64,000 nucleotides of DNA from G963666705 sp963666705 (GCA_963666705.2 CAXXKO010000028.1:1-64000), one strand, 5' to 3'; numbered from the stretch's first letter, positions 1-8,774 are shown. The notes: a model not told the origin generated them from the sequence alone. Translations and numbers: made by a program.

Positions 1-15
1 CGGGCGCTCGAGCCA

Positions 16-167
16 CTAGACCGGCTCCACTATGAACGGACCCGATCCAGTTTTTTATCGCTCGCGGCAGCGGACCAAATGGCCCGCGCCCGCGCGGGCG
101 CGCCGGAGTGCCGGCGGGCCACCTTGCGGCCTCGAGCAATTCCCGGTGAACTGGAATCACTCGGGAG
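16..167. repeat. F1 palindromic intergenic element, copy A (diverged)
   Basis: This is a diverged copy of the element at 38543-38692. It begins at a CTAG and shares the central segment TCGCTCGCGGCAGCGGACCA and the later CTTGCGGCC and GAACTGGAA blocks. Its right end has decayed to CTCGGG. The CTAG at 16-19 could be the TAG stop of a gene lying left of the window (reading G-R-S-S-H-stop from base 2), which would match the pattern of the other copies, but that gene is off the edge. Confidence 0.7.
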
Positions 168-180
168 CGGGATTGGGACG

Positions 181-933
181 TTGAACAAGATCGACCTCGA
201 GGATCGCCAGGCCATCGTCACCGGGGCCGCGCGCGGCGTGGGCCATGCCATCGCCGAGCGCCTGTTGCGCTCGGGCGCGCGGGTCGACCTGTGGGACCGG
301 GACGGGCGCCAGCTCGCCAAGGTGGCGGGGGAGCTGGAAAAGATCGGCCCGGTCCACGCCACGGTGCTCGACGTGACCAACGCCGACGACGTGGAGGGGG
401 CCGCGGCCGATGCCCGCGACCACTGGGGCCGAATCGATATCCTCGTCAACAGCGCCGGCATATTGGGCCCCATCGCCGACTTCGCCGGCTATCCCGAGGA
501 CGAATGGCACCGCGTCATCGAGGTGCACCTGACCGGCACCTTCCTCTGCTGCCGCGCCGCGATCGCCGGCATGGTCGCGCAGGATTACGGGCGCATCGTC
601 AACATCTCCTCGGACGCGGGCAAGGAGGGCGCGCCCCGCATGCCCGCCTACAGCGCGGCCAAGGCGGGGGTCATCGGCCTGACGCGGGCCCTGGGGCGCG
701 AATTCGCGAAGACGGGCGTGCGCGTCAACTGCATCACGCCCACCATGGTGGATACCGATTTGGGGCGCGATGTGACCCGCGCCGTCAAGGACTACACCCT
801 CGCGCGCGTGCCCATGGGCCGCTTCGGCCGCGCCGAGGAGATCGCCGCCATGGCCGCCTGGCTCGCCTCGGAGGACTGTGGCTTCACCACCGGCGCCGTC
901 TTCGACGCGACGGGCGGCCGGTCGACCTATTGA
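181..933 (+). CDS. SDR-family NAD(P)-dependent oxidoreductase
   Basis: This 250-aa protein is a classical short-chain dehydrogenase/reductase. Its cofactor motif TGAARGVG is near residue 13, NSAGI replaces the usual NNAG, and the catalytic Ser (NISSD) is followed by YSAAK. It ends in a typical C-terminal FDATGG segment. I chose the TTG at 181 because the conserved fold starts directly after it and everything upstream belongs to an intergenic repeat. A longer frame opens at 79 but would translate that repeat. The substrate cannot be read from the sequence. The next gene encodes an exported hydrolase and shows no obvious coupling to this one. Confidence 0.85.
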   Translation: MNKIDLEDRQAIVTGAARGVGHAIAERLLRSGARVDLWDRDGRQLAKVAGELEKIGPVHATVLDVTNADDVEGAAADARDHWGRIDILVNSAGILGPIADFAGYPEDEWHRVIEVHLTGTFLCCRAAIAGMVAQDYGRIVNISSDAGKEGAPRMPAYSAAKAGVIGLTRALGREFAKTGVRVNCITPTMVDTDLGRDVTRAVKDYTLARVPMGRFGRAEEIAAMAAWLASEDCGFTTGAVFDATGGRSTY

Positions 934-1061
934 GAGTGGGCTGGCGCCGATGATCCGGGCCGCGGGTTGGATTTCCGCACAGAAAGGGGCACATTGACCC
1001 CATCATCGAGCGGGGAGAGAGGCCGGCCCACGCCGCGCCCACATGAACGAGGGAGGAATCG

Positions 1062-1925
1062 ATGTTCGTATCGCGAATTGGCCTCTTAGCAGGAACGATG
1101 CTGGTCCTCGGCGCCGCGTTGGCCGTCCCGTCGGCCGCCCAGGACGTGAAGCGGGAGATCACGCGGATCGAGGGCAACCTCTACCGCTTCCAGAACAACT
1201 TTCACTATTCGGTCTTCCTGGTGACGGGCGACGGCATCATCGCCACCGACCCCATCAACGCAGAGGCAGCCAAATGGCTCGAGGCAGAGCTCGCGGCGCG
1301 GTTCGCCCAGCCCGTCAAGTACCTCATCCTCAGCCACGATCACGCGGACCACAGCTCGGGCGGCGAGGTCTTCGCCGATACGGCCATCGTGGTCGCCCAC
1401 GAGAATGCCAAGCGCACGATCGTTGGCGAGAATCGCCCCACGGCGGTGCCGGACATCACCTTCTCGGACGCCATGACCATCGAGTTGGGCGGCCAGGTGG
1501 TGGAGCTCTCCTACGTCGGCCGCAACCACTCCGACAATATGATCGTCATACGCTTCCCGGCGGAACGGGCGCTCTTGGCCGTCGATTTTATCCCGATCGA
1601 GTCCGTGGCCTTCAAGACCCTGCCCGATGGCTACGTCCCGGACTGGATCGAGTCCCTGCGCCGGGTCGAGGCCATGGACTTCGACATCCTGATCCCAAGC
1701 CACGGCCCCCTCGGCGGAAAAGCCCATGTCGCCGCCTTCCGCGGCTACATGCAGGCGCTCTACGACGCCGTGCTCGCGGCGGCGCGGGCGGGTCAGTCCC
1801 TCGATGAGATGAAGGCAAGCATCAAGCTCGACGCCTACAAGGACTGGGCCCAATACGAGAGCTGGCTGCCCCTCAACATCGAAGGGATGTACGAACGCAT
1901 CAGCCTGCACCGCCGGGGCAATTGA
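1062..1925 (+). CDS. Secreted metallo-beta-lactamase-fold hydrolase
   Basis: This 287-aa protein has an N-terminal signal peptide (about residues 1-26, cleavage after PSAA), so it is probably periplasmic. The mature part carries the MBL zinc motif SHDHADH (H92, H94, D96, H97). Further candidate ligands are the His in GRNHSDN, the Asp in AVDFIP and the His in PSHGP, all in the expected order. A good ribosome site, GAGGGAGGA, lies 6-7 bases before the ATG. The fold resembles the exported MBL proteins found in oxidative periplasmic pathways rather than true beta-lactamases. The substrate is unknown. Confidence 0.85.
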   Translation: MFVSRIGLLAGTMLVLGAALAVPSAAQDVKREITRIEGNLYRFQNNFHYSVFLVTGDGIIATDPINAEAAKWLEAELAARFAQPVKYLILSHDHADHSSGGEVFADTAIVVAHENAKRTIVGENRPTAVPDITFSDAMTIELGGQVVELSYVGRNHSDNMIVIRFPAERALLAVDFIPIESVAFKTLPDGYVPDWIESLRRVEAMDFDILIPSHGPLGGKAHVAAFRGYMQALYDAVLAAARAGQSLDEMKASIKLDAYKDWAQYESWLPLNIEGMYERISLHRRGN

Positions 1926-1961
1926 TGGCGAGGCGTGTGGTCCTGAGGCCGAGGGAGGCGT

Positions 1962-2153
1962 CTAGTGGTTCGAGTCTGACGCTTTGAACCCTCTCCCAAC
2001 CGGGGAGAGGGTGGCGCGCGGGGCGCGCCGGGTGAGGGCGTGGCCGCCGGAAGGCGGCCCAAAGACTTTAAAACGCGCCGACGCGCGCCCCCTCACCCCG
2101 ACCCTCTCCCCAAGGGGAGAGGGGGATTCTTTTGTCGCGTTCAATCCACGAGT
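1962..2153. repeat. F2 inverted-repeat element, copy A
   Basis: This element begins CTAGTGGTTCG and runs through two CTCTCCCC/GGGGAGAG hairpins and the block AAAACGCGCCGACGCGCG. It matches copies at 25623 and 46145 read in the opposite direction. The far end has decayed from CGAACCACTAG to AATCCACGAG. It lies 37 bp after the stop of the MBL gene and abuts the left half of an F1 element. Confidence 0.85.
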
Positions 2154-2213
2154 GTCCTGGTTCCGCTTGGATTGCACCCGCTCCAGCATCTTTGCCGCTT
2201 GCGGCAGCGGACC
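2154..2213. repeat. F1 element copy B, left half
   Basis: About 60 bp match the left arm of F1 (GGTTCCGCTT, then CGCTTGCGGCAGCGGACC). The match stops abruptly after GGACC and the right arm of an F1 element resumes at about 4101. An IS110-type element therefore seems to have inserted inside this F1 copy. Confidence 0.65.
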
Positions 2214-2235
2214 TTATACATAGCGTAATTCCGGT

Positions 2236-2306
2236 GGTCACTCTCCCGGGCCTATGATTCGGGGTCGCGAGGACGCGCCCCAGTGGGCAAACCAAGGAGA
2301 GTGACC
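2236..2306 (+). promoter_or_regulatory. Inverted repeat covering the transposase ribosome site
   Basis: GGTCACTCTCC at 2236-2246 is the exact reverse complement of GGAGAGTGACC at 2296-2306. The second arm contains the GGAG ribosome site and abuts the ATG at 2307. In a transcript reading in from outside, the 11-bp stem would hide the site. Many insertion sequences use such a device to limit transposase made by read-through transcription. The regulatory role is inferred. Confidence 0.55.
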
Positions 2307-3368
2307 ATGACGGAGTATGTTGGGTTTGACGTATCGAAGGAAGAGACGGCGTTTTGCGTGAAGGACGTGGCGGGAAAGATATTGGCGCGGGGCAAGGTTG
2401 CGACCGATCCGAGGGCGCTGTTCGCAGCTTTGCGGGAGCATTGTCCGTGCCCTGGCCGTATCGTTCTGGAGACGGGTACGCTGAGTGGCTGGCTGGCGCG
2501 GGATCTGGGCCGGCTGGGGGTCTCGGTCGATGTGATCGACGCGCGCCATGCGAACGCGGTGATGCGCCTTCAGCACAACAAGACGGATGCGAACGACGCC
2601 GAGCTCTTGGCGGAGATCGCGCGCACGGGGTTCTGCCGCCCTGTGGCGGTGAAGAGCGAGGTGGCGCAGGAGGCGCGGGCACTTCTCAAGGCGCGCTGTC
2701 ATCTGGTGCGCCAGCGGCGCGATACGGAGAACGCGATCCGTGGCCTGTTGGGGTCGTTGGGCCTTCGCTTTCCCAAGGGATCGGGCAAGCTGGCCGGACG
2801 CGTCCGCGAGGCGTTGGAGGGGCGTCCCGAGCTGAAGGTGATGATCGAGCCGCTTCTGTCCGCGGCGGCGGCGCTGGGCCGCGAGATCGGGCGGCTGGAC
2901 GAGGCGGTCGTGGCGCGGGCGAAAGGCTCTCCGGCCTGCCGTTTGCTGATGAGCACGCCGGGGGTGGGGCCGGTGACGGCGCTGGCCTATGTGGCGACCA
3001 TTGGCGAAGCGGAGCGGTTCGCCAAATCGCGCACGGTGGACATTTCTTCCAAGCGCCTATGTGGGGCTCACGTCGCGGCGCTGGCAGTCGGGTGGGATGG
3101 ACTATTCGGGGCGCATCTCGAACACGGCGACGCCATGCTGCGGGCGCTCGCCAAACTCTACGAGGCCGCCAACAGCCTGCTGACGGTGGTGCGCCGGGCC
3201 CATCCGCTGAAGGACTGGGCACGCCGGATCAAGAGGCGGACCAGCCACAAGAAGGCCTGCGTGGCGCTGGCGCGCCGGCTGGCGGTGATCCTGCACCGGA
3301 TGCTGATCACCGGCGAAGCCTTCCGCTGGCCGGAAAAGGAGGCGAGCGCCCACGGCATAGCTGGATAA
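2307..3368 (+). pseudogene. IS110-family transposase, catalytic C-terminal region scrambled
   Basis: The N-terminal DEDD domain is intact in outline: GFDVSKE, LETG and KTDANDAELLA supply the acidic residues. Against the tandem duplicate at 3372-3712, this copy has a 13-bp insertion near 3044 (ACATTTCTTCCAA) and a 1-bp deletion near 3119, so about 25 codons are read in the wrong frame. The duplicate shows what was lost, namely VGLTSRRWQSGGMDYSGRIS, including the Ser-Gly taken to be the C-terminal catalytic serine of this family. A 6-bp insertion follows near 3150. The frame stays open to 3368, but the product should be inactive. Confidence 0.8.
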
Positions 3369-3371
3369 GGA

Positions 3372-3712
3372 TTGGCGAAGCGGAGCGGTTCGCCAAATCG
3401 CGCACGGTGGGCGCCTATGTGGGGCTCACGTCGCGGCGCTGGCAGTCGGGTGGGATGGACTATTCGGGGCGCATCTCGAAACACGGCGACGCCATGCTGC
3501 GGGCGCTGCTCTACGAGGCCGCCAACAGCCTGCTGACGGTGGTGCGCCGGGCCCATCCGCTGAAGGACTGGGCACGCCGGATCAAGAGGCGGACCAGCCA
3601 CAAGAAGGCCTGCGTGGCGCTGGCGCGCCGGCTGGCGGTGATCCTGCACCGGATGCTGATCACCGGCGAAGCCTTCCGCTGGCCGGAAAAGGAGGCGAGC
3701 GCCACGGCATAG
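3372..3712 (+). pseudogene. Tandem duplicate of the IS110 transposase C-terminus
   Basis: From ATTGGCGAAGCGGAGCGG to GGCATAGCTGGATAAGG this segment repeats 2999-3371 almost exactly. It lacks the 13-bp and 6-bp insertions and keeps the ancestral reading frame (QSGGMDYSG then KHGDAMLRAL). It has no start of its own. The likely cause is unequal recombination between two copies of the element or replication slippage. A mis-assembly joining two copies would look the same. Confidence 0.75.
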
Positions 3713-4100
3713 CTGGATAAGGAGAAGAGAGAGTTCCGCGAGAAGCGGAAGACCCGTCCCCGCCGGGACGATGGCCGAGGCGATCCCGCCCGCCTGGTTG
3801 CTAAGCGGACAGCCGTTCGCGATTGCGTCTAATACCTTGGGAGGCCGAAGCCAAAGGGCACTATCATGAAGCGACCCGGCGGACCCGCCGGGGAAGACTT
3901 CGCAGACAACCGTGTTCCCGGCGGAGACAAGGGTCCGGAAGGGCTTGACCAACGAACCGGAATTAGACAACCAACGGCCCATAAGAATGACCCGTTGTAT
4001 GTTACCTCAAGCGCCGGGCGGGCGCATCCGCGCCCTTGGCTTACCTCGCATAAGCTCGGGCGCGCTTGCCAGCGGTCGATGAGTCAAGCTCATCGGCCGC

Positions 4101-4186
4101 TGGTATTTCGGCCCGCGCCCGCGCCGGACGACGGGTGGGCCGCCTTGCGGCCCGGGGCGATTCCGGTCGAGCTGGAAGCGCTCTAG
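4101..4186. repeat. F1 element copy B, right half, ending in a stop codon
   Basis: The segment from GGCCCGCGCC through CCTTGCGGCC to GCTCTAG matches the right arm of F1. Its terminal CTAG (4183-4186) supplies the TAG stop of the minus-strand EF-G-like gene. The left arm is at 2154-2213, on the other side of the IS110-type element. Confidence 0.75.
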
Positions 4187-6219
4187 TAGGCGGCTTCGGC
4201 GTGGGCGGCGACGATGTTGTCGGCGTCGCGCCCGGTCAGTTCCTGCAAGTGGTCGAACTTCCACTCGAAGCTGCCGACCCCGCTCGTCAGCGAGCGTAGC
4301 TCCACGATCATGTCGTGGACCTCGTTCTGGGGCAGGCGGGCGGAGACCTCGTCCCAGCCCTTCCAGCCTTCCTTGGGCTCGAAGCCGAGAATCTGGCCGC
4401 GCCGGCCGCTGATCAGGCGCTGGACGTTGGCGGTGTAGTTGCTCGGCGTCGAGACCTTGACCTCGAGGATGGGCTCGAGCAGCACCGGGCCGCACTTGGG
4501 CATGCCTTCAGACATGGCGAGGCGGCCCGCGGTCTTGAACGCCATGTCGGAGCTGTCGACCGAATGATGCTGGCCGTCGGTCAGGGTAACGGACACGTCG
4601 ACCACCTGGAAACCGAGCGGGCCGCGCGCGAGGTATTCCTTCACGCCGTTCTCGACCGAGGGGATGTACTGGCGCGGCACGGCGCCGCCGGTCACCGAGT
4701 TCTCGAAGACGAAGCCCGAGCCGCGCGGCAGGGGCTTGATGTCGATATGGACGTCGCCGAACTGGCCGTGGCCGCCCGACTGCTTCTTGTGGCGGGAGTG
4801 CTGGGAGGCGGTCTTGCGGATGGTCTCCTTGTAGGGCACCTGGGGGCAGGCCGTGGCGACGGCCAGGTTGTAGCGGTTGGTGAGCCGATCGGCGGCGATC
4901 AGGAGCTGGACCTCACCCTGGCCCCACAGCAACAGCTCGCGCGTCTCCGCGTTCTGCTCGAGAGAGAGGGAGGTGTCCTCCTCCACCAGGCGGCCGACCG
5001 CGCCGCTCAGCTTGACTTCGTCGCCGCGGTCCTCGGCCTTGAGGGAGACGGCGAAGAGCGGGACGAGCGGCGCCGGCCAGGGCGCCGCACCCTCGGGCGC
5101 CTTGCCGGACGGCGTCAGCAAGTGGCCGGTCTTGACCGCGTCCATGCGCCCCAAGGCCACCACCTCGCCGGCGCCGGCCTTGGCCACCTTGGTCTGGTCA
5201 TGGCCCAGCATGTGGAACACGCCGCTCACGCGCTCGCCATTGAGGCTGGCCCCATCGCTGATCTCGCCGCGCATGACGCGGGCCAGCGCCAGCTTGCCGG
5301 TATGGGGCATGTGGTAGGTCTTGAATACCTGCGCCACCGCCTCCCCGCCCGCGGGCTCGATGCCGCGCGCGACCGCGCGCGCCCCCACGTCCGGCACCTC
5401 GTGGCGCAACGCCTTCAGGAGCCGGCGCACGCCGTGATCGCGCTCGGCCGCGCCGAGGAAGACCGGCACGATGCTGTCGGCCTGGAGGGTCTTGGAGAGT
5501 TGCGCGTATATTTCTTCCGTGGGCGGGACGATGTCCTCGAGAAGCTGCTCCAGGAGCGTGTCGTCGAAATCGGCGAGCGATTCCAGCATCTCCTGGCGCG
5601 CCACCTGTTCGCCATCCTGCTCGGATTCGGGGATGGCGATCAGATCGGACGCCTCGCCGGGCTTGTATTTGTAGGCCCGCTCGCTCACCAGATCGACGTA
5701 GCCACCGATATCATCGCCCTCGTGGATCGGCACCTGGCGCAGCACCAGCGGCCGGTCGGAGACGGCCTGCAGCGCCTCCATCACGTCGCGCACGGGGACG
5801 TGGGCATGGTCCATCTTGTTTATATAGACTATGTGCGGGATCTCATGCGCATCGAGATAGTGGAACAGAGGGGCGACGGCGAGGGCGCGCTCGGCCAGCG
5901 GCTCGACCACGACCACGGCCACGTCGGTCACCAGGAGCGCGTTGTAGGCGTCCTGGATCAACTCGACCGAGCCAGGGCAATCGAGCAAGGTCCACTGCTC
6001 GCCCAGGTAATCCATGTTCGCGGCGCTGACCTCGACGCTCATCTGGCGGGCCTTGGCCTCGGGGGCGCTGTCGCCCGTCAGGGTGCCGTCTTTTGCCGTG
6101 CCCCTGCGGTGGATCGCCCCGGTGGCCATCAGCATGCTTTCGAGCAGGGTCGATTTGCCGCTGAGATAGGGTCCGACCAGCGCGGCGCAGCGCGGCCCGG
6201 ACGGCTTCCTCTCAATCAC
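4183..6219 (-). CDS. Elongation factor G-like translational GTPase
   Basis: This 678-aa protein has the EF-G layout: a G domain, the beta-barrel domain II, and domains III-V ending around GRRGQILGFEP. The P-loop is GPYLSGKST (residues 16-24) instead of the AHIDAGKT form. The G3 motif is DCPGS instead of DTPGH, so the histidine that activates hydrolytic water in translational GTPases is replaced by Ser. G4 is NKMD. These changes mark it as a member of the EF-G-like paralogues rather than housekeeping FusA. Whether it works in elongation, recycling or ribosome protection cannot be told. Its stop codon lies exactly at the end of an F1 repeat. Confidence 0.85.
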   Translation of the reverse strand: MIERKPSGPRCAALVGPYLSGKSTLLESMLMATGAIHRRGTAKDGTLTGDSAPEAKARQMSVEVSAANMDYLGEQWTLLDCPGSVELIQDAYNALLVTDVAVVVVEPLAERALAVAPLFHYLDAHEIPHIVYINKMDHAHVPVRDVMEALQAVSDRPLVLRQVPIHEGDDIGGYVDLVSERAYKYKPGEASDLIAIPESEQDGEQVARQEMLESLADFDDTLLEQLLEDIVPPTEEIYAQLSKTLQADSIVPVFLGAAERDHGVRRLLKALRHEVPDVGARAVARGIEPAGGEAVAQVFKTYHMPHTGKLALARVMRGEISDGASLNGERVSGVFHMLGHDQTKVAKAGAGEVVALGRMDAVKTGHLLTPSGKAPEGAAPWPAPLVPLFAVSLKAEDRGDEVKLSGAVGRLVEEDTSLSLEQNAETRELLLWGQGEVQLLIAADRLTNRYNLAVATACPQVPYKETIRKTASQHSRHKKQSGGHGQFGDVHIDIKPLPRGSGFVFENSVTGGAVPRQYIPSVENGVKEYLARGPLGFQVVDVSVTLTDGQHHSVDSSDMAFKTAGRLAMSEGMPKCGPVLLEPILEVKVSTPSNYTANVQRLISGRRGQILGFEPKEGWKGWDEVSARLPQNEVHDMIVELRSLTSGVGSFEWKFDHLQELTGRDADNIVAAHAEAAY

Positions 6220-6390
6220 TGAGCGCCTCCATCACATGTGTGTTCCCATCCTCACCAGCGCCGCGGGCGGTGCTGGCGGACCCTTCCTCCGGCCATCTGG
6301 GACGACCGGGGAGGGCCAGCCATGTTTCCAGCACGCCTCCCCGAAGGCAAGAAAAAACGGGTGTTTGGGGATAACTCGCCAGCCCGGCGA

Positions 6391-7314
6391 TCAGCCCGGC
6401 CGACCCATGACCTGGAGTGCGAGGGCGGCGGCGACGAAGCGGTTGACCGGGGTCTCGACACCGAGCTCGGCGCCCAGGCGCGCGACCGTGCCGCCGAGCC
6501 AGGGCAGCTCCAGCCGGTTGCCGCGCTCCAAATCGTTGAGCATGGAGGAGCGGGAATCGGGCGGCAGGCCGTCGGCCACGGTCATGCGGCTCTCGACCAC
6601 GTCATCCGGTACCGGGGCGCCGCGGGCACGGCCCACGGCCGCCGTCTCCGCCATCGCCGCGGCGAGCAGCGCGCGGGTGTCGGGGTCCGCGCGGACGGGG
6701 CCGACGGGGCTCCGCGTCAATGCCGTCACGCCCGAGAGGCCGACGAGATAGACGAACTTCTTCCACATCTCGCGCTCGATCTCGGTACTGAGCTCGTGGT
6801 CGAGGCCGGCGCGGCGGCAGACGCCCGCGATGGCCTCGGCCCGGGGCGAGCGCGTCCCGTCCATCTCGCCGAAGATGAGGGTGTGGGAGGGGCCGGTCTG
6901 ACGGATGCGGCCCGGCGCCTCGATGGCGGCGAAGATGAAGCTGACCCCGCCCATGACGTGCTCGGGGCCGAGGATGCGGGCCAGCATATCCTCCGCCGTG
7001 ATGCCGTTCTGGCCCGAGACGACGGCCGTCCCGGGGCCGATCAGCGGCCGGCAGGCGAGTGCCGCTTCCTCCGTATCCCAAAGCTTGACGGCAAAGATCA
7101 CCAGATCGACGGGGCCGACCTCGGCCGCATCGTCGGTGGCGCTCGCGGGCCGGGCATGGACCGCGCCGTCGTGGCAGTCGAGGTGGAGCCCGCCCTCGCG
7201 TATGGCCGCCAAGTGCGCGCCGCGGGCGATCAGGTGCACCTCCTCCCCCGCCGCCGCGAGGCGCGCGCCGTAATAGCCGCCAACGCCGCCGGCACCCATG
7301 ATGGCAATGCGCAT
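6391..7314 (-). CDS. panE: 2-dehydropantoate 2-reductase (ApbA/PanE family)
   Basis: This 307-aa protein should reduce 2-dehydropantoate to pantoate with NADPH in pantothenate and CoA synthesis. It has the N-terminal Rossmann motif MGAGGVGGYYG, the KLWDTEEA segment after the cofactor-binding core, and SGQNGI followed by the C-terminal helical domain (EREMWKKF, where Lys is the usual catalytic residue). I placed the start at the ATG before R-I-A-I-M-G, as in the family. A frame running 23 codons further upstream reads through non-conserved sequence. Other ApbA-family ketoreductases share this fold, so substrate is inferred. It lies downstream of the aminotransferase gene on the same strand, separated by tandem repeats. 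Confidence 0.8.
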   Translation of the reverse strand: MRIAIMGAGGVGGYYGARLAAAGEEVHLIARGAHLAAIREGGLHLDCHDGAVHARPASATDDAAEVGPVDLVIFAVKLWDTEEAALACRPLIGPGTAVVSGQNGITAEDMLARILGPEHVMGGVSFIFAAIEAPGRIRQTGPSHTLIFGEMDGTRSPRAEAIAGVCRRAGLDHELSTEIEREMWKKFVYLVGLSGVTALTRSPVGPVRADPDTRALLAAAMAETAAVGRARGAPVPDDVVESRMTVADGLPPDSRSSMLNDLERGNRLELPWLGGTVARLGAELGVETPVNRFVAAALALQVMGRPG

Positions 7315-7400
7315 GGCTGAATCCGGTGGCCCCTTAGCGCCGATTTGTGATGGAGGATGGGCAATCCCCGCCGCGGCCGTCACCCTTCGACAGGCTCAGG

Positions 7401-7530
7401 GTGAGGAGGCTCTGGGTGAGGAGGCTCAGGGTGAGGAGGCTCAGGGTGAGGAGGCTCTGGGTGAGGAGGCTTAGGGTGAGGAGGCTTGGAGCGAGGCCCT
7501 CATGCTGAGCCTCCTCATCCTGAGCGCATG
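7401..7530. repeat. Six 15-bp tandem repeats with an inverted partner
   Basis: Six head-to-tail copies of GTGAGGAGGCTCAGG (with C/T and A/T variants) fill 7401-7490, preceded by CTTCGACAGGCTCAGG. The following CCTCATGCTGAGCCTCCTCA is a reverse complement of the repeat unit, so a transcript could form a long imperfect hairpin. The array lies between the aminotransferase stop and the panE start on the minus strand. It looks like local expansion of a dispersed CTTCGACAGGCTCAG palindrome, other traces of which are at 57966 and 58158. Confidence 0.8.
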
Positions 7531-7571
7531 CCGAAGGACGAGGTATGAGGGCCGGCGGTGTGAGACGCACA

Positions 7572-8774
7572 CTAGGCCAGCTTGGCGCAGGCGCGCTGGA
7601 TGCGCCGGCAGGCGTCCTCCAGGAGCTCGGTCGAGGTGGCGTAGGAGACGCGGAAATGAGGCGAGAGGCCGAAGGCGGCGCCGTGGACGGCGGCCACGCT
7701 CTCGCTCTCCAGGATGTGGGTGACGAAGTCCTCGTCAGTCTCGATGCGCTTGCCCTCGGGCGTCGATTTGCCGATGACGCCGGCGATCGAGGGGTAGACG
7801 TAGAAGGCACCCTCGGGCCGGTGACAGACGATGCCCTCGGCTTTGTCCAGCATATCCACCACCATGTCGCGGCGCGCCTTGTAGACCTCGTTATGGGCGG
7901 CGATGTAGTCCTGGGGGCCGCTCAGCGCCTCGACCGCCGCCCATTGGCCGATCGAGGAGGGGTTCGAGGTGCACTGGCCCTGGACCTTGGCCATGGCCTT
8001 GATGAGGGACGCGGGGCCCGCGGCATAGCCGATGCGCCACCCGGTCATGCAGTAGGCCTTGGAGACACCGTTCATGGTGAGCGTGCGGTCGTAGAGCCCG
8101 GGCACCGCCTGGGCCAGGGTGGCGAACTCGAAACCGTCATAAACCAAGTGCTCGTACATGTCGTCCGTGAGCACGTGGACGTGGGGGTGGCGCTCCAGCA
8201 CCTCGCCGAGGGCCGCGAAGTCAGACGCCGTATAGGCGGCCCCCGTGGGGTTGGACGGTGAATTGAGGATGAGCCACTTGGTGCGCGGGGTGATCGCCTC
8301 CTCGAGGTCCTGGGGCAGCATCTTGAAGTTGTTGTTCTGGGGGCAGTTCACGAACACCGGTTCGCCGCCGCAGATGAGCACCATGTCGGGGTAGGACACC
8401 CAGTAGGGGGCTGGGATGACCACCTCGTCGCCCGGGTCGAGGGTGGCCATGAGCGCGTTGTAGATGACCTGCTTGCCGCCGGTGCTGACCGTGACTTGGT
8501 TCGGCTCGTAGTCGAGGCCGTTCTCGCGCTCGAGCTTGTCGCGGATGGCGATCTTGAGCTCGGGTATGCCGTCCACGGGCGTGTATTTGGTCTCGCCCTC
8601 CTGGATCGCGCGGATGCCGGCCGCCTTGATGTTCTCGGGCGTGTCGAAGTCGGGCTCGCCCGCGCTCAGGCTGATGACATCGCGGCCGGCCGCGCGCATA
8701 TCGCGCGCCTTCTGGGTGATGATGATGGTGGCGGACTGCTTGACCCGGCCCAGGCTGGCGGCGATGAACGACAT
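7572..8774 (-). CDS. aatA: Aspartate-type pyridoxal-phosphate aminotransferase
   Basis: This 400-aa class I aminotransferase has SLSAGEPDFDTP at the N-terminus, TGGKQ at the phosphate-binding region and NSPSNPTG around the PLP-contacting Asn. The lysine motif GVSKAYCMTGWRIGY follows, and the C-terminal substrate Arg is in FRVSYA. It belongs to the subgroup that handles aspartate and, in many alphaproteobacteria, prephenate. The choice between these substrates cannot be made by eye. It is transcribed divergently from the porin-like gene across about 200 bp and precedes panE on the same strand. Confidence 0.88.
   Translation of the reverse strand: MSFIAASLGRVKQSATIIITQKARDMRAAGRDVISLSAGEPDFDTPENIKAAGIRAIQEGETKYTPVDGIPELKIAIRDKLERENGLDYEPNQVTVSTGGKQVIYNALMATLDPGDEVVIPAPYWVSYPDMVLICGGEPVFVNCPQNNNFKMLPQDLEEAITPRTKWLILNSPSNPTGAAYTASDFAALGEVLERHPHVHVLTDDMYEHLVYDGFEFATLAQAVPGLYDRTLTMNGVSKAYCMTGWRIGYAAGPASLIKAMAKVQGQCTSNPSSIGQWAAVEALSGPQDYIAAHNEVYKARRDMVVDMLDKAEGIVCHRPEGAFYVYPSIAGVIGKSTPEGKRIETDEDFVTHILESESVAAVHGAAFGLSPHFRVSYATSTELLEDACRRIQRACAKLA

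Larger units (their letters stand above)
2214..4100 (+). mobile_element. IS110-type insertion element (degenerate)
   Basis: The element is bounded by the two halves of an F1 repeat. It carries a damaged DEDD transposase (2307-3368), a tandem duplicate of that gene's 3' part (3372-3712) and about 390 bp of non-coding DNA (3713-4100). No terminal inverted repeats were recognised, as usual for the IS110 family. The long non-coding segment after the transposase is where IS1111-type members carry their bridge RNA, so it is a candidate, but I could not fold it. The exact ends are inferred only from the F1 halves. Confidence 0.65.

Noticed and set aside
4315..6222. 635-aa open frame on the plus strand opposite the EF-G-like gene
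   Set aside because: It mirrors the EF-G-like codons and shows no family signal.
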